Source: Cyclina sinensis
Lineage: Eukaryota > Mollusca > Bivalvia > Venerida > Veneridae
Reading direction: 5' to 3'
NCBI GenBank assembly: GCA_012932295.1
Contig: JAAONU010000001.1
Location: forward strand, 27,442,550 to 27,506,549
Length of the DNA: 64,000 nt
The position numbers and the translations under genes were made by a program. This document shows positions 23,480-35,700 of this stretch, piece by piece. The number at the start of each line of letters is the position of its first letter. The stretch's first letter is position 1. The notes beneath the pieces were generated by a model. It worked only from the letters and a program-made list of their open reading frames with translations. It had not been told where the DNA came from and ran no database searches.

Positions 23480-24300
23480 CCCCCGGGCAGAGCCAATTTT
23501 GACTCCAAGGACATAATTTCAACAAACATGGTAGAGGTCCACTAGACAATGCAACATACAAAAATATCTTAGCTTTAAGGTTTCAGACAAGAAGTTTTTT
23601 TTTTAAATTTTCTTAGACAACGCAATGTAAAACAAGTGAACCCCGAGCGAGGTCCATTTTGACCTAATAATTTTAAAAAATCTTCGTAGTGATCAACTAT
23701 ACATTGCTACTTACTAACCTAAGGTCAATGCTTACGGTTTCTGACAAGAGATTTTCATAGATTAAATATTTTATATAAAAAGGACCTCAGAGTGGGAATA
23801 GGGGTCTGAGGGTTCAGTTGGATCCCAGGGACATAATCCGAATAAACTTGACAGAGATTCATCAGACAATGCAACTTACAAAATTTCAGAGTTCTAAGGC
23901 ATACGGTTTCAGACAAGAAGATTTTTAAGTTTTTCTACACCACTAAATGTAAAACAAGTGAACCCCTGGCAGGGGTCAGTTTTGACCCGAGGAAAATAAT
24001 TGAACAATCTTTTTAGAGGTCAACTATACATTGCTACACAACAAATACCTAACAGCTTACGCTTTCCGACAAGAAGATTTTGGAAGATTAAACATTTTAC
24101 AAATATAGGATCCCGGAGCAGGGCCAATTTTGACCCCAAAAGACATTACTCGATGAAACTTGCTAGAGGTCCACTTGACAATGAAACATAAAATTTCAGA
24201 ACTCTTACGCATACCGTTTCAGACATGAAGTTTTTCAAAGATTACAAATACGACCTCCGAGGTGGAGGGGGCATATTATGACCCCAGGGGACAAATTGAT
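23480..24300 (+). repeat. Tandem ~145-168-bp CAATTTTGACC-family repeat
   Basis: Units restart at (A/G)GG.CAATTTTGAC-like cores near 23485, 23646, 23802, 23970, 24116 and 24260. Each is followed by ACATAATTT.AACAA, GTAGAGGTCCACTAGACAATGC, AACATACAAAAT and GTTTCAGACAAGAAG. About five and a half diverged copies are present. Confidence 0.88.
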
Positions 24301-25489
24301 AGACGTCTAGCAGAGAATACATAACAAACTGTTAAACATAACGAGAAAGAAAAGAAAGATTACAACACTTGAAGCGATTAAGCCTCATCTAGCAGTTCTT
24401 AAAACGAAAACAGATTTTCATGAGAATAGCTCGTTTTGTCCTATCTTCAGACAAGTTTTGTGTCGAGTGACAGGGCATTGCAATAATTGGGATAAGATGT
24501 CATATGACTTCTGCAATAAACAGAGAGGGACAAAAAGGCTCTCCACTTTTGCAATTTAGAAGTTATTTAAGCCTTTCCCCCTTACGCCATTTATATACGA
24601 GAACAAAATGCTTTCTCTGCATTTAGGTATCAAGAAATATCTGTAATAAATTGTCTAATTTATATCTCAATCTGAGACACATCCACTGACTTGGTCAATA
24701 TTATTGGGTGAATTATACACCAAAACCACCTAGGTCAGCGTGAAGAAATGCACACACGTCCATAGATACATTCCTGTAACAGAACGTAGATTTTAAACGT
24801 CATTCTCCAAATCAAAAATCATGTAGAGCAAATAGTTGGTATTTCCGGCATGTCACAAGTTCTTTCGAGACAAACTTACTGGTAATATGGAACACTGATT
24901 CAACTTTTAACACTACAGACTACATTTTCAAGCTTTTTAGTATACTTATGCATAAACATTTTGAACAGATCGCAGTAACTCTGTATTTAACGGTCATGGC
25001 ATGTTATATAAACCCGCGAAACAAATGTAACATGATTGTGTATAACTACGCTTCATGTACCTCATTCAGCTTTCAACTTATTGTTCATAGTGAGTCGATC
25101 CCAATATTATTGTAAGGATATTTGCTATTATCTCAAGGGTTTCTTAAAACGTAACTAATAATGATTAAACACTGTTTAATAAGACTGTTTAATCTAGTCT
25201 AGTTCCCGGACATTATGTTAAATTACGATAACGTAGTATCAGGGGAAGGAACTCCAGACTATGTTTAATCAACCAGATAATTTAGGTGATTATGACCAGT
25301 GGTGATATCTTCAATTTATGAAACTTAAAGAGAATTATTATTTCTAATATATCTCTTACACTGATACACGATGAGTGTCTGCCCATAGAAATAGCAAATA
25401 GCTAAAACAACATAAAAGCAAGTTTTATCGAGCATTTGTCCGAGTGAAGACAGCTGAAATTAATCCATCTACCTCTTCTGTCTGAGTAT
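24301..25489. other. No recognisable feature
   Basis: Nothing supported beyond AT-rich unique-looking sequence. Confidence 0.4.
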
Positions 25490-25680
25490 TACGGGACTTG
25501 TCATAACTGAAATGATGTATTTGTAATAAAACAAAGCGATTTCCATTAGGCTATTTCTTCCCTATAGAAAATGACATTGCTTATATTGCGTTAAGAATAC
25601 TACTCACAAGTTAAACCAATCAATGTCATATTTGAAAAAATTGTTTATTACACAATAACTGTGGCAGTTACTGTTTTCTT
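25490..25680 (+). repeat. Dispersed repeat family, copy a
   Basis: GAAATGATGTATTTGTAATAA, ACTACTCAC and CAATCAATGTCATAT.TGAAAAAA recur in order near 40870-41020, and the first part recurs near 35430-35560. The copies are short, diverged and noncoding. Confidence 0.55.
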
Positions 25681-26514
25681 CTTTAAAGTCTATAATTAAA
25701 GTCAATAATACGGCCGTTCTTCTGGCATAGCTACAAGAAAATTATTGATGTACAGCTTTAAGTGGTGGCAGAAGATCAGATATGCTTGGGGTCTCGACTG
25801 GTATTTTTTCCCTCCCGTACAGGTCAACGTGTTGTATATGTATACTATAATTATACACGATTTCAAACGGGCTAAAATCAGAATCCTGTGTTCATGTGAA
25901 AACATAATCTTTGAAAAAATTGCCACTGTCTCCTATTATAGAATGATTTTCAAAAAAAAAAATCGGAAAAAGTGGAAGAAAGAATATTTTCACAAAAAAA
26001 AAAATAATAAAAATAAACCTTTCCAGCTTCCTCTCCACAAATCTGTTTTACTATTTCATGAATAGAAAAAGTGACCTTCACATCAGAATGTCCGGCTTTG
26101 TATAATTAATAGCGCAGGCAGGGTACCAGTAATTTGTTATTGTGCGGTTAACATCTTTATGAGTATTGGAGGGAAACTAGCAACGTGTATTTCATAATGT
26201 GAAAAGCCATATTTTGCATTTGTAAGTATGTATCTCTCATTGTCGCTCGTGGTTACAATCTAATTCGAGCAAACCAGGCCGGTTGTCAGGATAAATGTTC
26301 TCTGCCTCCCATTGATAATTTTACAAATATGTTGACAACAAGCATTACAACATATCAAAAAACTGTTGAAATGTCTCAAAAATGGGGCAGCTAGGGTTAT
26401 TGTTCTTAAATGTGTCACTTCCAACCACTCCCATCTATCCTTGTGCCCAATATTCACTAAATGCCTTTAACAGTTTTACAGTTCTGCCTCGGACAAGCAA
26501 AATGTAATAAGGGG
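25681..26514. other. Unassigned; A-rich tract
   Basis: An A-rich run spans about 25952-26015. A possible but unconvincing LINE-like peptide near 26340-26440 is discussed under rejected items. Confidence 0.35.
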
Positions 26515-26690
26515 AGATAATGAAAAAATTCGTCAAGATGAAGTACAGTAATTCTCTTACTTTGAATGTATATGTCCTCTATCAAATGTAAATCTCTTCG
26601 TTGGTGTTTAAGTTATACTCTGGACAAAAACGGACGGACAGACATGTCGCCAACTATATGCTCTCCCTTCCGAGAGCATTAATATGCATT
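26515..26690 (+). repeat. Hairpin-ended (GGAC)n dispersed repeat
   Basis: It shares CTCTATCA, GTTGGTGTTTAAGTTATACT and GGACAAAAACGGACGGACAG with the copies near 6037 and 47690. It ends in a perfect hairpin ATGCTCTC-CCTTCC-GAGAGCAT (about 26659-26680). Confidence 0.82.
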
Positions 26691-27159
26691 TTAAACTTAT
26701 AAAGCTCCACATGTAAATATATAATTTGATTTAGTTGTTGAAACATGTCAGAAATGAATAAAATAGTGTTTGTCTTATTGTTAATGTTCATATAATTTTC
26801 AGTACACAAATATGACAAAATTGGCTATTAGAATATTTGAAATTCTATACCGATATTGAATTTCAAAAATGAACCTAACAGGTTTAATTTTAAAATGTCA
26901 AAGTATCGAAATACTTCAGCGGAATATTCAGTGGAATATGTAGAAAATTAGAATTATAGAGTTAAATTTTATATTATATTTATGTCCGACATAACTCAAA
27001 GACTTTAACAGTTATCAACATTAAAATCGACAGCTGAATAGATCTCACTGTGGAAAAGTGCAGTACATAAAACGCTTAACTTGCCTTTGTGTATTTTTTT
27101 AGTCATTGCTCTTTGTTAATTTTCATACCTTATTTTTTGTCCAGCAAAAAACTCAAAGA
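26691..27159. other. No recognisable feature
   Basis: AT-rich; no coding relic could be seen upstream of the candidate LTR. Confidence 0.4.
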
Positions 27160-27237
27160 CTATTAAGAGGTTCAACACGAAACCTCATGGATGGATAGAC
27201 CTAACTGAGGAGACTTTTAATGCACACAAACCGTATC

Positions 27238-27439
27238 AAAAAAGGAGGGATGTAATGTCTAGCCATGATAAGCTCCGCCTACTAGTCAGATACTGATAAG
27301 CCCTCCCACTTCTAGCAAATGATTTGCATGCCCAGTATTATATACGGACAGTATTCTTTGGAGTGTCTTAGCAGAAGGTTGTAAATAAATACTTCAATAA
27401 CCATCCCATGTTGGGTCTTGCTATTATGAGAACATTACT
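27238..27439 (+). mobile_element. Candidate 3' LTR with polypurine tract
   Basis: A 13-nt polypurine tract (AAAAAAGGAGGGA, 27238-27250) directly precedes TGTAATGT, and about 189 bp later comes ACATTACT, a near-perfect inverse of the start. Between them are a TATA-like TTATATAC (about 27340), an ATTTGCAT octamer and a polyadenylation signal AATAAA followed by a T/G-rich stretch (from about 27385). This is the order expected of a short Ty3/Gypsy-type LTR, and the polypurine tract places it as the 3' LTR. Just upstream, KRFNTKPHGWIDL (about 27160-27200) vaguely resembles a polyprotein tail. The end is ACT and not ACA, and no 5' LTR is in view. Confidence 0.5.
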
Positions 27440-30219
27440 AGCTCTCTATTGCATTATTTTGGAGTTGTTTGGCCGTAGTATATTTTCATACTATTTTTTT
27501 TTGTCTAGACCATAACTCGTACACCCTATATAATAGCTTGCGGGCCAACATTAATTAAGGCATAGTTGCTTTTCAGATTGATTTGTGTACATATTTTCTA
27601 ACATACATTATATATAATACGTGTTTAAAACAAATGTGTATTTACAATGCAATATGTATTTTTATGAACTAATTTAAATAATACTCACAAATTTTGTTAC
27701 AAAAGTCGTGCCATCCATTTCTGTACCAATTATTGTATTCAATTACATTCGGAATACCTTCTAAACAATAAATTACATTTCTTTGTGTTTCTCTACTAAG
27801 TTCTAAATGCTATGAATGAGAGTACTTCGGGGAGCATAACCCGATTTCACCGATTTCTTGTTACCATTAAATAGAAACTATTTGGAATTATTTTAACACG
27901 GGTCCAAATTATGTCTCTAATTCCAATACAAAGATGAGTTTTCCTCTTCACTTTGAATTGAAAGTAGAAAAAGCTCTATTTCTATTGTACACGAATAGAG
28001 CACTTTTTATATTTGCTCAGGTATGAAGACTTGGTTTAAGGGTTCTGTGAAATGCATAAAAACTGAAAATAGTTACAGCGCTGACACACCTGGGTGGCGT
28101 GGTTTTCTCATCTTGAACCGTGATAGTAATGTGTTCAAACTTGTTAAAATCTATAACTGCTTCAAGAATTCCTGTTTGTATAGGGCAATAATGATTGGCA
28201 ACATACGAATGACTTTAAGAATTTGTCTCTAAAAAGCAATACAAAGTTTGTTTTGAAATATAAAAAGACAGTAATATATTTTCAAAGTATTATCGAAACC
28301 GACCAGAAGTGATCGCAACTTGAACAACAAATGTCCAGAAAGTTTTATTATAGGATCGCGCAGCATATTTCCTATAATTCAGTGGATGAAAATTTAGTTT
28401 AAGCTGTCTATACATATAGTCAAACAGGCATCAATATTGCAGAACAAAAATGAAAGAAAGTACTTATAACAGGGGTCGTATATTTCGGCTAATAGTTTCT
28501 GTAAGAGAAAGGAACTTAAGTAAAAAAAAAATCATCAACACTTATAATTATTATGTTAAAGCAAAAATGGTGACTGCTTCCTTTCAGTCAAAGTGAAACC
28601 AAATCTTTAATTTCAATTTCAAATTGTAAAATGACTCAGAGTACACCGTCTGACCAGAACGAAACTGGGTATTTCCTATTTCCCGTAAGCATGCGGCAAT
28701 ATTCCATCAAAACCAGTCAACACGAATGGGCAGTTTTATCATCACTTCTTCTGATATTTCAATTGTTGGATATATCAGTGACAAAACTTAGAATCAGCTG
28801 AATTATTCTTCAAGCGGTATTTAGACAAAAAGACACACGTTGAAAGTAGTGTTAGGAGTTGATGACTGACTTGGCAGCCTCAAGACATTTGCCTGTCTTT
28901 TTTTGTCCTCATTATAAGTTTGTTTTTGGCAAAGAGATAAAGTACACATCTTACATTTTGGCTCTTCGATACGAAAAAAGACATGGCATCTGATAAACCA
29001 GAGCTGGTAATGCCTATAGTCTACATATCTGTTATTCAACTGATATACTAAACGTAACTACAAAATAAAACAATGGGAATAGTTCAATGTAGTGCGCTAC
29101 AGTACATTTTTTTCTCAAAATCGTAATTAATCCATACCTGTAGTTGTAAACACTTTACAAATACGGTTCAGTAAGCCATGGTTTACCTTTCGATGACCAT
29201 GTTGATGTTGTAATCAGGTCATGTAGATCAAATTACTGTTGATAAGATTTTGCGTCGTTTGACTTTTTTTAGATTATGACATATAAAATTGCCAAAACTT
29301 ACACAAGCCTGTAAATACTCATTACATTTCGTCAAGTATTTTGAAAACCAATTTGAGTTTTATCTTGTTTATATATATACAAGACTTAAAAATCAGAGTT
29401 AAAATCAGTGTTTTATATATTTGAAAATAACCAACACACCATACTACGTTATAACACATAGATACATCAAAGGCATATTGTTTGATGGCTATTGTCAAGA
29501 CAAAGTGTTCAGCACACGTGAACACAATGAATGATAAATTACGAATGAGCGTGCAGATGTATTTATATGTTCACATAGTTACCTCAATATTCATATATCA
29601 TTGAAATGTGAACACTGACAGGTCGTAGAAGCCGTTTTGGACTAAAGGGTCTGATTGCTTAACAAAATGGTCCCTCGTAAATGTTCATTACAGACAAATA
29701 TACATCAGTTTGATTTAGTAAAAGGTTTGTTGTAAAAAATGTTCAGACATAATTTTCGAAGCACTCGATGACGGTTAGACATTTCTTTAAAAACCAAACA
29801 TACAAATTCCCTATGCACTTCTTACAACCTAAAGTGAATCATCCTCTATTCTATTTTCGTTTTAATCACACTCTTATTGGGAAAACGAAGATATCAAGAA
29901 CTAACTGCACAATCTCTTATTTGATGAGGTTTTGATTTTGATATCATGTGGCTAATTGTTCTATTTTCAACTAACTGAGTATTATTATTTTCTAACACCA
30001 GATTACTGGAAAATAAAAGATGAACCCTGTTATAATCAAAGCGATCACTTTATATACACATGGTGGTCAAACAAAACGAAGAAAAAAGAGAAAAAAGGGA
30101 AAAAAGAACAAAGAAAAGAAAAAAACAAATAAAGCTTTCTACAGGAAGGAAGTTCTCATGTTTAAACGTGTTAATTCTACATTGACTGGGAGACGAAGAC
30201 AATTTGTACACGCCCAATG
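27440..30219. other. Long stretch without supported feature
   Basis: Near 27507, TTGTCTAGACCATAACTC matches the repeat family at 30220. A purine-rich tract spans about 30076-30128. No frame carries a recognisable domain. Confidence 0.4.
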
Positions 30220-30770
30220 AAAGACGGCCTTATTATGGGAAACCCTTTGGCGGGCGAACAGGCGGCCGGTGCCCAGACCTTGTCCAGACCATAACTCTGT
30301 TATTAATTGGCTGACTGACTTCAAACCTGCTGTGCAGCTTTCTTGTGACAAGTAAAAGTGCGGTCATCGGCGGAACCCACTGTATATATCCCGTTTCCAC
30401 TACATTATATATTATAAGAAGCATAGCGTATTGAGCGAACGTGGGTTCCGACGATGAAGTGCGGTGCACAAGAATTATAACTCTACCTGGTTCCATATGT
30501 GAATTATCTCCCCTCTTGAAATTTTCTTATACAGAGCATGACTTTAAAACTATGGAGTGAAATTATGTGAAACTTAAAATATAGATAGCTGGCGACAAAA
30601 GGAAGTACAGCGCCCAAGAAGCATACCTCTACCATAACTGTATAATAGATAGCTTCTGACATGGAGAAGTGTAGTGCAATAAATCATAACTCTTCCTTAT
30701 CAAGGTTTTGAATAAGATCCCTTTCAATAATGATTTTTAATCCGGAGCATAACTTGAACACTATGAAAGG
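30220..30770 (+). repeat. Dispersed repeat with TCCAGACCATAACTC core
   Basis: Segments GGCGGGCGAACAGGCGGCC, TTGTCCAGACCATAACTCTG, TCTTGTGACAAGTA and CCGGAGCATAACTTGAACACT follow one another. I associate this order with a common bivalve repeat. Frames across 30139-30496 on the minus strand are by-products of its higher GC content. Confidence 0.6.
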
Positions 30771-30794
30771 TTTCTTTCTTTCTTTCTTTCTTTG
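30771..30794. repeat. (CTTT)6 microsatellite
   Basis: Six CTTT units inside or at the end of the preceding dispersed repeat. Confidence 0.9.
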
Positions 30795-30884
30795 CCTATT
30801 TAAGATTACGAGAGACAGACAGATTATGTTATTTATTGAAACCGAGTTCACAAGCAATCGTCATTTTCAAAGTTGCAAATAAAC

Positions 30885-31320
30885 GCCCAAAACCCCTTTT
30901 GTTATTGTTGGTGGTTTTAACTGAGTTCAGAAATAGTATCTTAACTGTGAAACACTATGTATATCTTAGGCCGCCAAGCCGCTAACAGCCTAAAGATAGC
31001 AAATACTTCTCTTCATGAAAAATCCTTTTTTTTGAATTTTTTTTTAAGATATTATTTATTTTGTAATATACAATGTAAATCTTAGACAACACGGCTGCTT
31101 TCTTGCTAGCAGCTTTCAGATTACATGAAATATCCTTGTTATCATTTACAAAAAATCATACCTAACTCCTTTCATTGTTGTTGGTTATTAACACTTCGTT
31201 CAAAGGTATTATTTCTATTGTGATCAACAATACATATTTTAGGCCGCGGGGCCGCCAGGCCACTACAGTTAGGCCGCTTGGTCGCCTGACCGCCAACCTC
31301 ACGAACTTTAGAAATAGTAA
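30885..31320 (+). repeat. Two diverged ~270-bp copies with TTAGGCCGC blocks
   Basis: The copies start with CCTTTTGTTATTGTTGGTGG (about 30895) and CTTTCATTGTTGTTGG (about 31168). Each runs through a TATCTTAGGCCGCC..GCC GC-rich block (30970 and 31238) into AGATAGCAAATA/AGAAATAGTAAATA. The second copy has an expanded GC block with three GGCCGC-type repeats. Confidence 0.7.
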
Positions 31321-32207
31321 ATATATTTGTTTATAAGAAAAATAATTAGAAATTAAATTACATGTTTATCCCGTTTCCTGATATGTAACGATTTTTGTAA
31401 AAGGAAAGTCGTCATACATGACGCAACGGATTTCAAAGCATACGATATTTTCAAATATTATTTCATTACATACTTTCGTTTCCGAAACGGTATTTTTAAT
31501 TTCTTACCCGCAAATTTCTTATTTCTTAAATGCATATTAACCAGCTATGAATAAAAAGTTTAAATTTTAAAGTGGTTGGGTATCTTTATTTCGGTTTTAT
31601 AACTTCATTAAATGTGCTCTCACTCCTTGTGTAAATTTTTTACTGTGGCTGTAATTTCTTAAAGATAAAGAGGTACTGGAAAAAAGATGGACCACAACTT
31701 ACTCTTACATCTCAAGTTGGAGAGTCTACGGTGATCAAGGGATGCAGTACTTAAACCCATACAACCATACTGGGTCTCATGTATTGCTCAATGCATAATT
31801 TTGCAAAAATGAAGAAACAAGTGTTAATATATCAGAATATAAGGTCTCCTGGCACATCTCTTTTTCTATTTTGAATTAAACCCATTACAATATAAAAAAA
31901 CAAAACCAATCAATAATACTCAAGTACTATTTGTATAAAATCGTGCATTCAGTGACAATGTCCTACTTTCTTATTTGAAGTGAAAGTTCCCCTTTCCAAA
32001 TGGATAGGTAAGGACATTAAGTAATTGGCGCCGGAAATTATATGCTTATCAAAATAAGTTCTTGTTCATATCATGAATTATATAAGTCGAAGGGTGGGCG
32101 GGAAAGGTGGTTTATGCGAATGCATAAAGAAATCATTAAATCTAGATAAGTTTGATGATTGATTTCAAAATGTTTGTACTTATTCCATTATAAAGCAATT
32201 TCATAAA
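31321..32207. other. No recognisable feature
   Basis: AT-rich; nothing supported. Confidence 0.4.
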
Positions 32208-32232
32208 TCTGACCTCTTGGGCAGAGGTCAGA
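32208..32232. repeat. Perfect 10-bp-stem hairpin
   Basis: TCTGACCTCT-TGGGC-AGAGGTCAGA followed by ATGGACC. It resembles the start of the CAATTTTGACC-family unit (GACCCC..GGGGTCAATTTTGACC), so it is probably a remnant of that family folded on itself. Confidence 0.75.
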
Positions 32233-32724
32233 ATGGACCTTATAAGACAACACCAGTTGAAAGGATTTCAGATGCCTCAGTACCAGAGGTACTCTTGAAG
32301 AAGTATTTTGTAAATCTGTGTGAAGAAATGATTTATTACGTAAACGTTTTTATACACACGTCAAATATTTGTCTTGTTTAAAAAAAAAAACACTCCACTT
32401 TGGAGTGCTACATTGTTAATGTAAGAATTTTAAGGCTGAAATTAAGTGCTCGTGTCTTTCTGTGATCTTCCTTCATTCTTTGGTTGTGTTTGTAGCAGAG
32501 ACAATACAAAATCTTCTTGTCTGCTTCAACATATACATTTTCATGTTAACATGAATTTGGTTTAAACAATATTTATTCACTGTAAGCACCTTGTTATAAT
32601 ACAGAAAATACTAAAGACATCTCATCGTGACAGGATTAGAGAAAAAGTGTTAGTTGCACTTAAGTGAACTCTTTACTTTTGAAAAAAAAACCTCACAGTA
32701 ACTGATTCCAGTGGTTGTTGAGAT

Positions 32725-33704
32725 TGATCCTAGCTAAAAATGTAACGATGAAGGCACGGAGAGTAGGTGACAGTCAAGAAAGTGAAGAGGTTGTGAAGTT
32801 TGATGAGAGATTTAGCCGTTCTCTTAGCTTCATTCGAATCTCTTTGTTGCCTCATATTTTTGGACTTGTCGGAAAACATAGTTCATCTCCGCATTAAGAT
32901 ATTTACAGTCAATTAACAAGTTGTGGACAAGTTTCAAGCAAGGGAGAATTGAAAGATATTGTCGTCTCTGGGCTTCGTAATTTGTGCAACTTAGCAAGTA
33001 ACGGGAAACTGATTTAATTTCACCACACTTACAGAAAGGAGTATTTAAAATGTTTCTTCATTTAGTCAAGTCGCAGACGACAGTGTTGAATCTGTATTGT
33101 TCTTTTTCCAGAACTGTAAAAATATGGGATTTATGGTGGTTACCAAGTTTTGATTTAAAAGCAGTTAGACTGGAGCTATTTTTAACTTCCTCAGACAGCT
33201 CCGTATAGAAATATAAAGTAAGTTTATAATGTTTATTTATATATAATGTCCTATTTCGAAGGGAATACGTTGACCTTTAATGGTTCAGTTGAGGTACTAA
33301 GGATACATGGAGCCAAGTTGTGGGACATTTGAAAAATTAAGATCATCTGGTGGTGGTTTCCTCGAACACATAATTTTTGCAAATTAAGTTCATTTTTACG
33401 GCTATTAATTTGACAGAGTTTATTGGACCCAGTTATTGTTCTGGCGGCTTCGACTTGAATAGCTTCTATTGAATTAGCTTGATCACTTGTCTGCTAAACT
33501 TAAAGTACATTTTTCTAGACATTTGCGATTTACCATGCTTTTAAAATGCCTTAGAATAGAAATACTTTTCAAAGCATTTCCTAACATAATCTTTACAGTT
33601 CTCGGCCATTTGGCATCATGGGATAAGGTTAATTCCAAATGTTTATGTCCATTTACTTCATCGATGACGGTATTATTCATAAAATCATTTGCAGAAAGAT
33701 GCAT
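32725..33704 (-). pseudogene. Non-LTR retrotransposon relic, RT C-terminal half
   Basis: Minus-strand reading gives consecutive blocks of a LINE polyprotein. First is FMNNTVIDEVNGHKHLELTL with the following ILRHFKSMVNRKCLEK (33704 to about 33510). After a frame break come ANSIEAIQVEAARTITGSNK and LNLQKLCVRGNHHQMILIFQ (about 33485-33310). Then ELSEEVKNSSSLTAFKSKLG (about 33205-33140), and after a stop FCKCGEIKSVSRYLLSCTNY, a degenerate C-x-C...C knuckle where the usual His is Arg (about 33030-32970). The order and spacing match the post-palm region of CR1/Jockey-like LINEs. The catalytic FADD block is absent: the element is cut off at a (TA)n run at 33705. Several stops and frameshifts show it is dead. 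Confidence 0.82.
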
Positions 33705-33722
33705 ATATATATATATATTTTT
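33705..33722. repeat. (TA)n tract at LINE relic edge
   Basis: An alternating AT run plus a T8 tract marks the break between the LINE relic and the SINE. Confidence 0.85.
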
Positions 33723-33769
33723 TTAAAGGATGCACTAGGAATTCTCTATTTATTAAATATATTCAAGCA

Positions 33770-33856
33770 CTCAGTGAGATTCGAACCCGTCCCAATCGGC
33801 ACCAACGGCCCAGCAATGCATAGGATAAATGCCTTAGACTACTCAGCCATTGCAAC
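33770..33856 (-). repeat. tRNA-derived SINE (type II tRNA-like head)
   Basis: On the minus strand ATGGCTGAGTAGTCTAAGGC gives a clear D-arm/A-box (33831-33850) and GACGGGTTCGAATCTCAC a near-consensus B-box/T-arm (33775-33792). The long middle suits a Leu/Ser-type tRNA with an extra arm. Acceptor pairing is poor, so this is a SINE head or tRNA pseudogene. A related but more degraded copy lies near 45230-45300. Confidence 0.65.
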
Positions 33857-34961
33857 AATCCCAAAACGTTTGTGCAAATAAACGGGATATAAAGAATTTA
33901 AGCGATAAAATTATTCATGGAACCCTGAAAGTGTACATATATCATAAGAAACAAACACTTCACTAACAGTGAAATTGAATGCCATTTGAATTTCAACTTT
34001 GAAGAATTTAACTGACTTATAGCCTGTATAAATGGGCTTTTGGTTAACACCTTTTATTAACTTCAAGTTAATAGTCCTGGTAAACAGCAACACACTCAAG
34101 GTTAACACATTATAATTATGTGATGACGTGTGATGTTTATTCTAAGTGTCTAATGTAAGGAGTCATGTAACTGTTTAAGTTAATGTTCATTTTCAAACCT
34201 CTACAATACAGTCAATTAAGCTTAAATGATATAATGTATACTTTAGAAGGCACTGCTTTATAGATGATACTTGATTTCTTTGTTATACTCACTAATGTTT
34301 ATAAACAACTTTCAGAATGAATTATTTGAAACAATTACGAATAATCATGTCTCGCTTCAGAGATTACTGTCTGTCTTGTGCTCACACGACGAACTATTAA
34401 CCATTTGCCATTGAATAATCTTTGACATATACTGATGTTAGGTCATAAAAATACTTTATTGGTCATTAATTACCATTGTTATCTCTTGATTGATGGAGAA
34501 AACTTCAAAACTGATTATACAAATTACAAAGAGACATTGTCCTGGGTAGTGTCATTCAGTGGTTTTGGGTTCTAGCATGTGCAATTTGTTCTGAATATAG
34601 TCTTAAGAGAGATTTTATTCTGACGTTTGAATGTCTTCAGCACAATTAATAGTGTGCTATTTACATGTTTCACTGATTGTAATGTCTTAAAAATCTGATT
34701 TCTTTGTTCTTCAGAAGTTTCTTGTTGGAAATGATTGACAGCATTTGTAAATATATTTAATCAAAGCCAAACTCTCAAAAACTGTTTCAGAAATTGCATT
34801 TACAGACGAGCAGGTATGACACATAAAACATTTCTTTGTGCAGTTAATAAGACAACAGGCAATGAAACTTTCTTTTCTACTTATCACTCTTAAATCTATT
34901 CTATATTTTATACAAAAATTCTTCAATTGTTTTCTAATCATCAAAGAACGTCTGCGTGCTT
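33857..34961. other. Unassigned; diverged repeat segment
   Basis: AATCTTTGACATATACTGATG and GGTCATAAAAATAC near 34420-34455 have counterparts near 42050-42090, suggesting another dispersed repeat. No gene is supported. Confidence 0.4.
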
Positions 34962-35127
34962 CATTGTCAAGATTTTGTATCCAACAAGATAGATAATTGT
35001 CAATATGTGGTAAACAACAAAATACATAATTGTCAAGATGTGGTATCCAACAAAATACATAATTGTCAAGATGTGGTATCCAACAAGATAGATAATTGTC
35101 AAGATGTGGTATCCAACAAGATACATA
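34962..35127. repeat. 33-bp minisatellite, 5 units
   Basis: Five units of AATTGTCAAGATGTGGTATC plus CAACAA(A/G)ATA(C/G)AT start at 34963, 34996, 35029, 35062 and 35095. The 11-residue period keeps frames open on both strands. Confidence 0.95.
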
Positions 35128-35700
35128 CACACATCATTACATGCATGCATGCCATCAACATGAGACAAGAGTTATACATAGACAAGCAACAATGAAATGT
35201 TAAAAAAGTACTTATTCTTATTGATTCGTGTTTAAAAGGACATGCTACAAAAATTATAATACCTTTCAACTCCAACATAACAAAACAAAACAAATAATTG
35301 ATGATAAAAAGACCCACTCATTCTTCACATCAAAGTAAGTTATTTCTTTCATCTGATAATGGGATGATGTCCAAATGTAGAAAGCCAAAACAGGAATCTT
35401 TCCCTCTATCTGAACATTACTAAGGTTGCCATTACAAGAATGATGTATCAGTCATTACAATAAAGTGATTCAATTATGAAATAACTTCTCTTTAGAAAAC
35501 GACATATTTGAATAATTCTTTATTACATATTAATGTGGTAGCTATTTTCTTCTCCTTGAAAATATTCCGGTCAACAATGACGTAACCTTCAGAAGGAAAC
35601 CCGAGCAAGATGATTTATATTAAAAAGATACTCTGTAAAGGTCTGTTATGTGAAAAAGTCTGAAAACGCATTACAATGTATTGATAAATACTGTAATTAA
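35128..35700. other. Mostly unassigned
   Basis: About 35430-35560 shares landmarks with the dispersed family near 25490 and 40870. Nothing else is supported. Confidence 0.4.

Noticed and set aside
26340..26440. LINE-like peptide (KKLLKCLKNGAARVIVLK) on the plus strand
   Set aside because: Only the N-x-A-A-R-V core matches the post-palm LINE segment. An upstream stop and lack of any second block make it too weak. A profile search would decide.
30233..30496. Overlapping minus-strand frames of 70-87 residues
   Set aside because: They fall in a dispersed repeat with higher GC and have no motif or splice support.
33770..33856. Functional tRNA gene
   Set aside because: A- and B-boxes are good but the acceptor and anticodon stems do not pair, and a degraded relative lies near 45280, so a SINE is preferred.
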